Positions 52,915 through 62,700 of a DNA stretch of 64,000 nucleotides are shown here, piece by piece. This DNA comes from Pinus tabuliformis. Taxonomy: Eukaryota > Streptophyta > Pinopsida > Pinales > Pinaceae. Location of the stretch: NCBI GenBank assembly GCA_031772625.1, contig CM062820.1, positions 85,914,069 to 85,978,068 on the forward strand, in the 5' to 3' direction. Both the position numbers and the translations under genes were made by a program. How positions within the stretch are numbered: the stretch's first letter is position 1; every line of letters begins with the position of its first letter. The notes below the pieces were generated by a model. The model was not told the DNA's origin. It did not search any database and was given only the letters and a program-made list of their open reading frames with translations.

Positions 52915-53590
52915 TTACGCCGTAAGGCGTTTCCATTTGAAGTCAACTCTCCCAACTGCCACCATGTAATGATTTGCACCATTGGATCGAATGTTAGACG
53001 ATTGTAAATTTTAAGGCCCTTGGATTAATAATTAAGACAAAAAAACCCTAATAGTTAGGTTAAAATGGGCATTCTCCGACATTTTTACTACATTCTCTTC
53101 ATGGTTCTCTAGTCTTGGTGACCAAGAAAAACAACGAGGAGTGTTGTGATTTCGACAGGCTTTCAACTTCAATTCGAGGATGTAGGGTAAGGAAAGTTCA
53201 ATCCTTCATCGTGCAATATTGTTTCCTTAATGCACGATGCTTTGCCACTTCTTTGCCACTTCTGCAACGCTTAACATGTACTTGAGGGGCAATTTGGGTG
53301 TTTTTCATTACATTCATTTTGCTCTGGCAGGCTGTAAAATTCTTCAAAGGTTCAGCAATCCTTTCATTAGATTTGAGTTAATCTGCAATCTTAGTATCTG
53401 ATGATGCCTGTCATGGATTTTAACTAGTTTTTTTAATGGCAGAGATTGTTGTAATTTTGACACCCATTGAAGTAATTTTTCCCTTTATTTCTTGTTGGTA
53501 ATGACATGATTTGAGGGAGAATTTTATATGTGTAATGTTCATCATATTCTCTGCTGTTTGAATTATTTTTGGCTATGAGGTTGGTCTTCA
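52915..53590 (+). promoter_or_regulatory. Segment upstream of the NLR fragments, shared with 38.6 kb
   Basis: GGCGTTTCCATTTGAAGTCA and the next 100 bp resemble 38,615-38,720. From there to about 53,590 there is no recognised coding sequence until the first NLR linker fragment. A promoter or 5' leader role is inference from position only. Confidence 0.3.
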
Positions 53591-53830
53591 ACCTTCAGCC
53601 AGTTCCTCTACATCTACCTCCATGCGGCCCATTTCTCCAAGAATAGAGGGCTTTCTCATCGCAGAGCCCCTCATAGTTGGACAAGAGGATGCCTTTGCAG
53701 TGTTAGAGAGATTTGTGGTGGAAACAGAGGAAGAGGGTAGCTCTCTTTTTCACATTAGCAGTGCACAATATCTAGCTTTAACATTTTTTCTCGTTATCAA
53801 ACGAGCATTGAGGTTGCTAATATGAAGTCA
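53590..53830 (+). pseudogene. NLR fragment 1: linker before the NB-ARC
   Basis: The frame encodes PISPRIEGFLIAEPLIVGQE and then DAFAVLERFVVETEEEGSSL. The same linker precedes the P-loop in fragment 2. Here it ends in HISSAQYLALTFF before any P-loop. It is the first of four reiterations of the linker (also about 53,940, 55,120 and 55,452). Confidence 0.65.
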
Positions 53831-54556
53831 GATATTGACAACCATCTCAAGTCAATTTCCATGATTCAGTGGGGTTTACTCACGAGGTTCTTCTTGGGTT
53901 GTCCACAATCAGGGAAAGTGTTCCACCTTTAGCGAGTTGCTCTGCATCTACCTCCATGTAGCCCATTTCTCCAAGCACAAAGGAATTTTTCATGGAAGAG
54001 CCCCTCATAGCCGGAGAAGAGGACGCCTTTGCAGTATTAGAGATATTTGTGGTGGAAGCAGAGGATGAGGGTAGCTCTCTTTTTCGCATTGGGGTGGTTG
54101 GCAAGAGTGGAGCAGGAAAAACCCTCCTCCTCACAACAGTGTTTAATAGTCCAAAGGTGAGAAATATCTTCAAAGATGACTTATTGCTTTGGCTCATTAT
54201 TTCCAATAATCCACCTTTTACAAATATTAGAAATGAACTATGTATGCAATAGCCACGCTTACAAAGATAGAATTAGACATAAATGAGGTGATGAGTATGC
54301 AAAGATGTGGTTGAGTCAGAGATTGCAAACTCAGAGGTTTGCTTTATTTTTGGATGACATTTGGAGAGATGGTTCCCAATTGATGGAGGAATTGTGTTTG
54401 CTACTACTAACACACCACTCCAACTCCAGACTTGTTGTAAGTTCAAGAAATCATAGATTCCTGTCAAAAATTGGAGTTGCAGAGACATCTGTAATAAGAA
54501 TGGGGGATTTGTTAGAAGAGGACCGCTGGCAGCTATTTGTTATTCATCATTTCTAG
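53811..54556 (+). pseudogene. NLR fragment 2: N-domain tail to NB-ARC kinase-2/RNBS-B
   Basis: In order: VANMKSDIDNHLKSISMIQ, the EDAFAVLEIFVVEAEDEG linker, the P-loop GVVGKSGAGKTLLLTTVFN (about 54,088-54,140), DDLLLWLIISNNP (RNBS-A-like), then after frame disruptions kinase-2 FALFLDDIWRD and RNBS-B SRLVVSSRN (54,305-54,440), and VIRMGDLLEEDRWQLFVIHH. Known: NB-ARC domains bind and hydrolyse ADP/ATP as the switch of intracellular immune receptors, and W after LDD.. marks the non-TIR class. The piece ends before GLPL. Several frame breaks and stops make it a pseudogene. Confidence 0.8.
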
Positions 54557-54651
54557 TTATGTTCCTATTGTTACATACTATTGCCTAAGGCTTTGCTTAT
54601 ATGGCTATCCCATCCTAAAAGGGATCAACATGTTTTTAAGGAAATCCTATA

Positions 54652-55287
54652 ATGGCTGATATTGGTTTCATCCCTGGATTTATAGGTGTCGGCATCAACA
54701 TTGCGATTCGCTGCAGGAAAGAGTTGTCAACTCTCCAAGATGTTGTAAGAGAGATTGAGCCTATCATCACCCACATCTAGAAATATCGCCTGCAAATAAA
54801 CAAAAAGAGAGGTATTTCCACTTCTCATAGTCACAATAATGTTTCAGCGGTTAATGTATGGCTAAAAAGACTGGATGCGCTTCTCTTACAAACATCTCAA
54901 ATGGCGCAGCAGTGCACAGTATTCAGCTTTAACATTTTTTCTCGTTATCAAACGATCATTGAGGTCGCCAATATGAAGTCAAATATTGACAACCATCTCA
55001 AGTTGATTTCCATGATTCAGTTGTGGCTTACTCACGAGGTTCTTCTTGGGTTGTCCACAATCAACGAAAGTGTTCAACCTTTAGCTAGTTCCTCTGCATC
55101 TACCTCCATGCAAGTTCCTCTGCATATACCTCTATGTAGCCCATTTCTCCAAGCACAGAGGGCTTTTTCATCGAAGAGCCCCTCATAGTCAGACAAGAGA
55201 ACACATTTGTAGTATTAGAGAGATTTGTGGTGGAAGCAGAGGAATAGGGTAGCTCTCTTTTTCGCATTAGCAGTGCACAGTATCCAA
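54652..55287 (+). pseudogene. NLR fragment 3: start codon, N-terminal domain and linker
   Basis: The ATG at 54,652 gives MADIGFIPGFIGVGINIAIR, then KELSTLQDVVREIEPIITHI, an in-frame TAG, and KYRLQINKKRGIST. It continues VNVWLKRLDALLLQTSQMAQ, QCTVFSFNIFSRYQTIIEVA and DNHLKLIS. The helical pattern and a Q-C-T-x-F-S-F-N segment resemble RPW8-like or coiled-coil N-domains (inference; RPW8-type NLRs are expanded in conifers). The linker SPSTEGFFIEEP-like unit follows in disrupted form, and no P-loop is attached. Confidence 0.7.
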
Positions 55288-55702
55288 CTTTAACATTTTT
55301 TCTCGTTATCAAATGAGCATTGAGGTCACCAATATGAAGTTAGATATTGACAACCATCTCAAGTCGATTTCCATAATTCAGTTGGGGCTTACTCACGAGG
55401 TTCTTCTTGGGTTGTCCACGCTCAGGGAAAGTGTTCAACCTTCAGCCAGTTCCTCTACATCTACCTCCATGCAGCCTATTTCTCCAAGAACAGAGGGATT
55501 TTTCATCGAAGATCCCCTCGTAGTCGAACAAGAGGATGCCTTTGCAGTATTAGAGAGATTTGTGGTGGAAGCAGAGGAAGATGGTAGCTCTCTTTTTCGC
55601 ATTAGCAGTGCACAATATCCACCCCACTCTAGAGCTGCTTTGAATTGGCTGTTTTTCAGTCACTCAAATATAGTGAAGGGAAATTGGCATTTTTTCCCCT
55701 AA
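55288..55702 (+). pseudogene. NLR fragment 4: N-domain tail and linker
   Basis: It encodes MSIEVTNMKLDIDNHLKSIS, LGLTHEVLLGLSTLRESVQP, then PISPRTEGFFIEDPLVVEQE and DAFAVLERFVVEAEEDGSSL. It then runs into FRISSAQYPPHSRAALN, unlike a P-loop. Together with fragments 1 to 3 it shows unequal-crossover-like amplification of the same N-terminal and linker region. Confidence 0.7.
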
Positions 55703-55904
55703 AATCTGGCAAGTTTCATGAATATTTTGAATTGCAATTATCATTTTGGATTGATAGATTTGAAGATGGTTCCAATGAAAGCAAACCCAAATATTCCAAA
55801 ATATTGAATGCTTAGCCTTCTTCATACCGTGAAATTATTTGACCATCTAACTTCCTTTATTTTCAGCAGGGTAAAAACTCCTTGGAATCATCTAATAGCG
55901 AACT

Positions 55905-55978
55905 TGACAATTGAGGCCTCCTCAAGATGACTTCAGAAACCTGACAATTGAGGACTCGTCAAGATGACTTCAGAAACC
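55905..55978. repeat. 37-bp tandem duplication
   Basis: TGACAATTGAGG...TCAAGATGACTTCAGAAACC occurs twice in direct succession. Confidence 0.9.
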
Positions 55979-56161
55979 TAGTATGAGAAATAAGTCAGGA
56001 AACTTATTAAACCTATCCAGGGCACTAAAAGCAGATAAACTCAGGGCATTAAATATTAGCGCAAATTTAAATTCATCCTGGGTTTGATATAAACTCTGAT
56101 ATATCAAACTGGGATTTAGATGAGTCTGGGCTACTTTAGGAATTTCAGATAAGTTAGTAGA

Positions 56162-56345
56162 TGGGTTTGCGTTTAGAAATTGTAAAGTACGTTAATAGAC
56201 TCAAGATTTAAAGCCTATTCTTAAGAATAATGTTCATAATTGGAATGAACACAGGGGCCTTCATAAGGGGATCACTATTCCTTCTTAGGATTTTATTTTG
56301 GTATTTCAAATTAACATATTATGAAAGTTGGACCATGTAGAAGAC
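56162..56345. repeat. Dispersed repeat, copy 1
   Basis: It matches 57,958-58,138 in the same orientation (about 90% by eye). Shared phrases: ATAATTGGAATGAACACAGG, GGATTTTATTTTGGTATTTC and CGAAAGTTGGACCATGT. It could be part of a retroelement. No class is assigned. Confidence 0.8.
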
Positions 56346-56940
56346 CAAATATGTGGTTGACTCAGAGATTGCAGACTCAGAGGTTTCCTTTATTTTTGGA
56401 TGACGTTTGGAGAGATAGTTCCCAATTGATGGAAGAATTCGGTTTGTTGTTGCTAACCCACCACTCCAACTCCAAACTTGTTGTAAGTTCAAGAAATCGC
56501 AGAGTCCTGTCAGAAATTGAAGTTGCAAAGACATCCGTAATAAGAATGGGGGATTTGGTAAAAGAGAACAACTGGCAGCTATTTTCTATTCATCATTTTC
56601 CATATAACAATGGAAAATTGCCAGCAAATAGAGATGAGAAAACGACGAAGGTTGTGAGTGCCAACTATGGAGGGCTTCCACTCGCTATTAAAGCCATGGG
56701 GAGCGCAATGGCAGCCACAACTCATCCACAGGAGTGGGAATTGGCAGCGCAGAGGTTGCCAATATCTGACAGCCATGAGCAGACAGGCTTATCTCATCAA
56801 TTGTATGATTGCCTATGATTGAGTTACAATGCACTTGGCAATCACAGCGTTAACTTGCAATTGTGCTTTCTCTATGCAGTTGCCACCTTCGCAAAAGACC
56901 AAATTATTTAGGTGGAATATCATGTGATTCCGTTATAGAA
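56321..56940 (+). pseudogene. NLR fragment 5: kinase-2 through GLPL and RNBS-D-like
   Basis: In order: WLTQRLQTQRFPLFLDDVW (kinase-2), SKLVVSSRNRRVLSE (RNBS-B), TSVIRMGDLVKENNWQLFSI, NYGGLPLAIKAMGSAMA (GLPL), QEWELAAQRLP, then past a stop LSYNALGNHSVNLQLCFLYA (RNBS-D-like) and VATFAKDQII. It continues where fragment 2 stops in domain order but lies 1.8 kb away and shares the kinase-2 and RNBS-B part, so it is a separate paralogous copy. No MHD motif or LRRs follow. Confidence 0.85.
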
Positions 56941-57349
56941 ATTCTTTATGGGGTGCAGCTTATAAATGCCAATACCTTTACTCTTTTCTTTAGGTCGTGT
57001 CATTACAAAGTTCTTGAATAAGGAATGTAAACTAGACAATATTATTTGATAATTTTTGTTGTTGCCAATTATTTCTCTGTCTTCAACACAAATTGATATC
57101 GTAGTCTACTGGCTGCTTCAATTAATCTGCAGGCATTCATTTATAGACATTGGTAAAGTATCTAGTAGTTGATTTCGAAATTTGAAATACACACATTACG
57201 CTGGTAATGCCTCCTTCACGATCATAATTTTATTAAACTGCTAGTTACTTTTTATTAGACCTGGAAAGTGTCATTGTAACATTGAACTTGAGAGTTGTGA
57301 AATAACTTTAGATGGCTATAAAATATAGAGGAATGGTATAGAAGCTTTT
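56941..57349. other. No gene seen
   Basis: Between NLR fragments 5 and 6. No LRR pattern was found. Confidence 0.5.
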
Positions 57350-57707
57350 TTGCAGAGAGTTGGTCAAGAAAAAACCAAATTGGAGGAGGACCTTAGCTCA
57401 CTGAAAGAAACACTGAGACTCAATTTTCTATTATATTTCTGCAATGATATCTTTCTGAGGAAATATGGAGCCTTTTATGCAGACCTAAAGATACTATACA
57501 AGAGGTTGAACACTAATGCAACTTTGGACCGAAATAATTCTTGGTAGCCTGAGATCAGTGTTTGAGAACAATCCTTATTTGGTGGTTGGCAAGGGTGGAG
57601 CAGGCAAAACCCTCTTCCCCAAGACAGTCTTCAACTTGAGAAGTTTGATCCACAGACATAATTCATATGAGAAGTTTGATCCACCTACAAAAGAAGAGAG
57701 ACAGTGA
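57350..57707 (+). pseudogene. NLR fragment 6: coil and P-loop
   Basis: A first frame, QRVGQEKTKLEEDLSSLKET, has coiled-coil character. A second frame reads LGSLRSVFENNPYLVVGKGG and AGKTLFPKTVFN, a good P-loop (GxGGxGKT type). After it the sequence diverges and stops. It is broken and lacks all later NB-ARC motifs. Confidence 0.65.
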
Positions 57708-57818
57708 AACACAACATGACATAGCCTTATAAATTGTAAACCCAACAAGCCATCGAAACCCTAGTAAAAAACAAAACAAAAACTTTTCAAAACAATTGTC
57801 AATTTTCCAGAAATCCTT

Positions 57819-57906
57819 CAACCGCATGGAAGAATCGTGCATTTGATATGCATTTTCACCCTCAACCGCATGGAAGAATCGTGCATTTGATATGCATTTT
57901 CACCCT
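57819..57906. repeat. 44-bp tandem duplication
   Basis: CAACCGCATGGAAGAATCGT...CATTTTCACCCT occurs at 57,819 and 57,863, essentially identical. Confidence 0.95.
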
Positions 57907-57957
57907 CACGCACACTGTGTTTTTGTATTTTCATTAATAAAATATAATATAATTATG

Positions 57958-58138
57958 GGTTTGGTTTTAGAAATTGTAAAGTTCGTTCATAGACTCGAGA
58001 TTTAAAGCATGTTCTTAAGGACAATGTTCATAATTGGAATGAACACAGGGGCTTTCCTAAGGGGATCAATATTCCTTCTCAGGATTTTATTTTGGTATTT
58101 CAAATTAACATATTACGAAAGTTGGACCATGTGGAAGA
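57958..58138. repeat. Dispersed repeat, copy 2
   Basis: Partner of 56,162-56,345, 1.8 kb away in direct orientation. The two bracket NLR fragments 5 and 6. Confidence 0.8.
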
Positions 58139-58250
58139 TAGTCCAGTAATTTCACTAAATCTACTTTGGTACTGTACTTTCCACCATTTTACAAGTAACT
58201 TGTGCCAGGTGCATAACAGAGTCACTTTCCTTAAAGATAAAGGATGTTGG

Positions 58251-59567
58251 TGTTGAAAATATAATTTCAACTGTGCAACAGTTGAGCCATGTGGCAGCAT
58301 GAGGACAGTAAACCGTGCGTTTCACCAAGGATCAAAAAAAAAAAAAAAAAAATCGCTTCAAAATAAATTTGCAGGCTTAAAGATCCGCTTTAACCTCAGC
58401 CGTCAGATCTAACCAATCAACGGTCTCGATCGTATCGGCGTATCGGCAAATCGGCATATCGGCGGGTTGGAGCATCGGAGGCAGGCAGCGGCAGCGATAT
58501 GAAATATCGCCGATGAGCGATCGCCGATATTGCATCGGCGAAGTCGCAGCGGAGGACTTACAAAGTGGTTTTGTTATTGTGCGATGAGTGATCGCCGATA
58601 TCGTATCGGCACATCGCTATCGGCAATGTCATGGGGTCAGTACTTTTTAACATGAGTAATGTTGCGATGCGATGGAGCGGACCCGACAACATTATAAATA
58701 GTTTTTGATAAACTTACAAGTCCGCGCTCAGAGCATTTTCAATGTATTTTCGTTATATAACGAAATATGAAGAAAAGTAAAGGATCGGCGGATATTGTGA
58801 TCGGCATATCGCAATCGGGGAAACCAATGGGGCATGGCTTTTCATATTTTGTGCGCTACCCGATGGATCGGACCCGATGGGTTTCCAAAGCCAAACTGCA
58901 TAATGATTGAAATCCACCCAAAGGCAATTTTTGTGTTTTGTAGCACTTATGTATGTTTTCAAATATACGGAGAAACAGAGAATTGGCGCGGAGGCAGTTA
59001 AAGTGAGCATGGAACAGTACAGCATAGCAGGCAGAAGCTTTCAATTTACAGCATGGCCGAGAAGGAAGCAGGTTGCGTTCAAGCTCCTGCACATTGAATT
59101 TCCAGCGACCACAGTTAATGCTCTTTTCAGCCGAGGACAAGAAGGACAGCCTCGAGCAGTTCACAACATGGGTCTCCATCCTCGTTCATTAATTTATTCA
59201 AGTTTTGTTTTTTGTTGAAGTTGTTGTTGTAGTCTGTAGAGAGTGAGAGTGTGTGTAGAAGCGCAGCAGCGCAAGTGAATGAATGTTAGCAATACGCAGT
59301 AGCGTAGAATGTAATCAGAACTGAATGAATAGAGTAGCACTGTGTTTTTCTTTGGTGAATCCCTCAGAGTGGAAGAGGATGAATTTTGTATCAGTTTCTA
59401 TTTAAATGAATATAAATCCTTTTTTATGTGTGTTTAATACTCTGTTCACAGCAATTTGTTAAAAGCTTCCCTGTGCCAAGATCCTGGAGAGAAAAAGAAA
59501 AACAGAGCATTGTCTCTGTGTGATTTTATATTGTGTTTTTGGGATTTTGACAGAAAAATCCCCAATA
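58251..59567 (+). repeat. 5' LTR of copia B
   Basis: 1,317 bp, beginning TGTTGAAAATATAATTTCAA and ending next to the primer site. It has a TATA-like CATTATAAATAG at about 58,689-58,700, and the downstream end (GATCCTGGAGA...ACAGAGCATTG) matches the copia A LTR. A dense set of ATCGGC and GCCGAT words lies upstream of the TATA box. Confidence 0.92.
58425..58625. repeat. ATCGGC/GCCGAT motif array in the copia B LTR
   Basis: At least ten copies of (T/A)ATCGGC or its reverse complement lie within 200 bp, upstream of the TATA-like box. One stretch near 58,504-58,530 is a near palindrome (ATATCGCCGATGAGCGATCG and so on). A few further copies lie downstream at about 58,783-58,820. The density and both-strand occurrence suggest binding sites or a folding element (inference). 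Confidence 0.75.
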
Positions 59568-59568
59568 G

Positions 59569-59580
59569 TGGTATCAGAGC
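59569..59580 (+). other. Primer binding site of copia B
   Basis: TGGTATCAGAGC, the exact tRNA-Met-type site, directly after the 5' LTR. Confidence 0.95.
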
Positions 59581-59725
59581 AGGCTTAGGCTCTTTGAAAG
59601 TGTTCAAGAAGCTGAAGGGAGGAGTTTGTTGCAGCAGTAAATCTTCTCCAGCAGAGCGAAGTCTCAAGCAAAAGAATCCAAGGTATTTACCAGTGATTTT
59701 TAATACATAGTCAAGTATTGTAAGA

Positions 59726-62700
59726 ATGGCTGGCACCAGCACCAGCAATAGTATGGGTATGCAGCTCCCATTATTTGATGGCAAAAATTATGATTATTGG
59801 GCAATAACAATGAAAGCATTGTTTGCTTCCCAAGACTTATGGGAAATAGTTGAGGATGGTTTTGAACAACCAGCAGATGAAAATGAGTTTAATGCATTAA
59901 CTCAGGGAGAGAAAGATTTGTTAAAGAGCCACAAGAAGAAGGACTCAAAAGCCCTCTTCTTCTTGTATCAGGCAGTGCATGGAAGCGTGTTTCCAAGGTT
60001 AGCAGCAGCTAAGACATCCAAAGATGCATGGCAAACTCTTAAAACAGCCTATCAAGGAATGGAGAGAGTGAAGACAACAAAGCTACAGTTGCTGAGGAAA
60101 GATTTTGAGAATCTGAACATGAAGGAGTCAGACAATATTGACTCGTTCTTCACTCATGTAATTGGCCTGGTCACACAAATAAGATCTCATGGAGAGATAC
60201 TTGAAGAAAGGAGGATTGTGGAGAAACTATTGAGGTGCCTACCCTCAAGGTTCCATGTGATTGTCACCACCATAGAAGAGACAAAGGATCTCTCAAACTT
60301 TTCAGTTGATGAGCTTCATGCATCACTGATTACACATGAACAGAGGTTGAGTAGAAATGAAAACTCATCTCTAGAGCAAGCCTTCAAGACCCAGATGTCC
60401 TTTGGAAGAGGAAGAGGTCAAGGCAGAGGAAATAAGAGAGGAAGAGGCAGAAGCCAAAACAGAGGTGGAAGGAACAGTCCAGCAAATGCTCAAGGAAGAG
60501 GTTGCAATCCAAATCAGAACCAAGGTCAAGGCAGCAGCCAACAAGGAGGACAACATCATGCTCAAGGACAAAGGTATGAAAAACCCAATGTCCAATGTTA
60601 TTATTGTAAAAAGTATGGGCATTATGCCAGTGAATGTAGGAAGAAGCAGCATGATGTGAGTAATAGATCAAATGCAAATATTACTAGAGAAAATGTCAGC
60701 CAAGATAATGTGCTGTTAGCTTGTAATATGGCTGAAACAAATAGTGAAGATATATGGTTTCTAGATTCCGGTTGTAGCAACCATATGACAGGGAACTTAG
60801 CCCTGTTTTCTGCTTTAGATCAAAGTGTGAAGTCACAAGTCACACTTGGGACTGATAGCAAAATTTCTGTTATGGGTAAAGGAGAAGTTAAAATATTTAC
60901 AAAGCAAGGTGAAAAGAAAACCATAGCAGATGTCTATTATGTTCCTGGAATGAGATGTAACCTCTTGAGTATTGGACAACTTGTTCAAAAGGGTTACAAT
61001 GTTTTCTTTGAGAATGATGTATGCACCATCATGGATATAGCACCCAGCAAAAGATGCATTGCTGAAGTGAAGATGACAAGGAACAGGATGTTCCCTCTTA
61101 GACTAAGAGCAGATCTGAAAAATAAAGAAGAAATTGCAGCAGTCACCCAAGAGGCTTTCCAAAGCGTGCCAAAGGATGAAAATTGGTTGTGGCATTTGAG
61201 ATTTGGACATCTCAACTTTGGAGGTCTTAACTTGTTGAGCAGAAAAGGAATGGTAAGAGGATTACCGTTGATAGAGAAACCGGACAGCCTTTGTGAAGGT
61301 TGCATATTGGGAAAACAACATAGAGAAAGTTTTCCAAGCGGGAAAAGTATAAGGGCAAAAGCACCCTTAGAAATTGTCCACTCAGATTTATGTGGACCGA
61401 TGCAAAGTTCCTCTTTAGCTGGCAGCCAATATTTCCTAACATTCATTGATGACTTTACAAGAGAGACTTGGGTATATTTCCTTAAAAACAAAAGTGAAGT
61501 GTTTGAGAAATTCCAAAATTTCAAGGCATTTGTGGAAAACCAAAGCGGGCTGCACATTAAAGTTTTGAGAACCGACAGAGGAGGTGAGTATATCTCCAAG
61601 GAATTCCTACGGTTTTGCAGAGAAAGTGGAATTCACAAGCAGTTTACAGCAAGGTACACCCCACAGCAAAATGGAGTTGCTGAAAGGAAGAACATGACCA
61701 TTATGGATATGGCAAGGAGCATGTTGAAGGCAAAGCATTTGCCAAATGATTATTGGGTTGAAGCTGTAAATTGTGTTGTATATATTTTGAACAGGTGTCC
61801 TACAAAAGTTGTGATGAACAAAGTGCCAGAAGAAGCATGGAGTGGGAGAAAGCAAGGAGTCACCCACATGAAAGTTTTTGGATGTGTGGCTTATGCACAC
61901 ATTCCAGATCAGCTAAGGAGGAAGTTGGACAGCAAAGGGGAGAAATGTATCTTCATTGGATACAGTGAGGAATCCAAAGCTTACAGGCTGTATATCCCAT
62001 CCACCAAGAAGTCTTTTGTCAGCAGAGATGTTCAGTTCATTGAAGAGGAATCTTGGGATGGAAGCATAGAGAAAACAGTGAATGTTAAAAACTGTTTGTC
62101 TCATGATGAAGATGATGAGGAGGTGGCTGAAATGCATCCCCAAACAGCGGCGCCAACACAAGGACAGCAAGTGACACCCTCAAGGAGAAATGAGAGTGCT
62201 TCTCCAAGCACACCACAAGGAGGAGATTCAAGTGCATCTTCAAGCACTTGCACACCAAGTGAAAGAGGTAAGAAGTTCAAAAACTTAAGTGACATTTATA
62301 ATGAAGGAATGAATTCCCTATTTGCCTTGTATTGTCATGTGAATGATCCTATTCATTTCGAAGATGCTATAAAAGATAAGAAATGGATAGAAGCTATGGA
62401 TGAGGAGATGAATGCCATAGAAAGAAACAAGACATGGGATTTGGTTGAGCTACCAAAAGGTAAAGAAGTTATTGGAGTCAAATGGGTCTATAAGACCAAA
62501 TGCAATGCTGAAGGCAAAATTGAAAGGCACAAGGCAAGGCTTGTTGTCAAGGGATACAAGCAGCAGTATGGGAGAGATTATGAGGAGACTTTCGCACCGG
62601 TTGCAAGAATGGAAACAATGAGAGCAGTGCTGTCCATAGCAGCTCAAAACAAATGGAAAGTCTACCAAATGGACGTGAAGTCAGCATTCCTAAACGGAGT

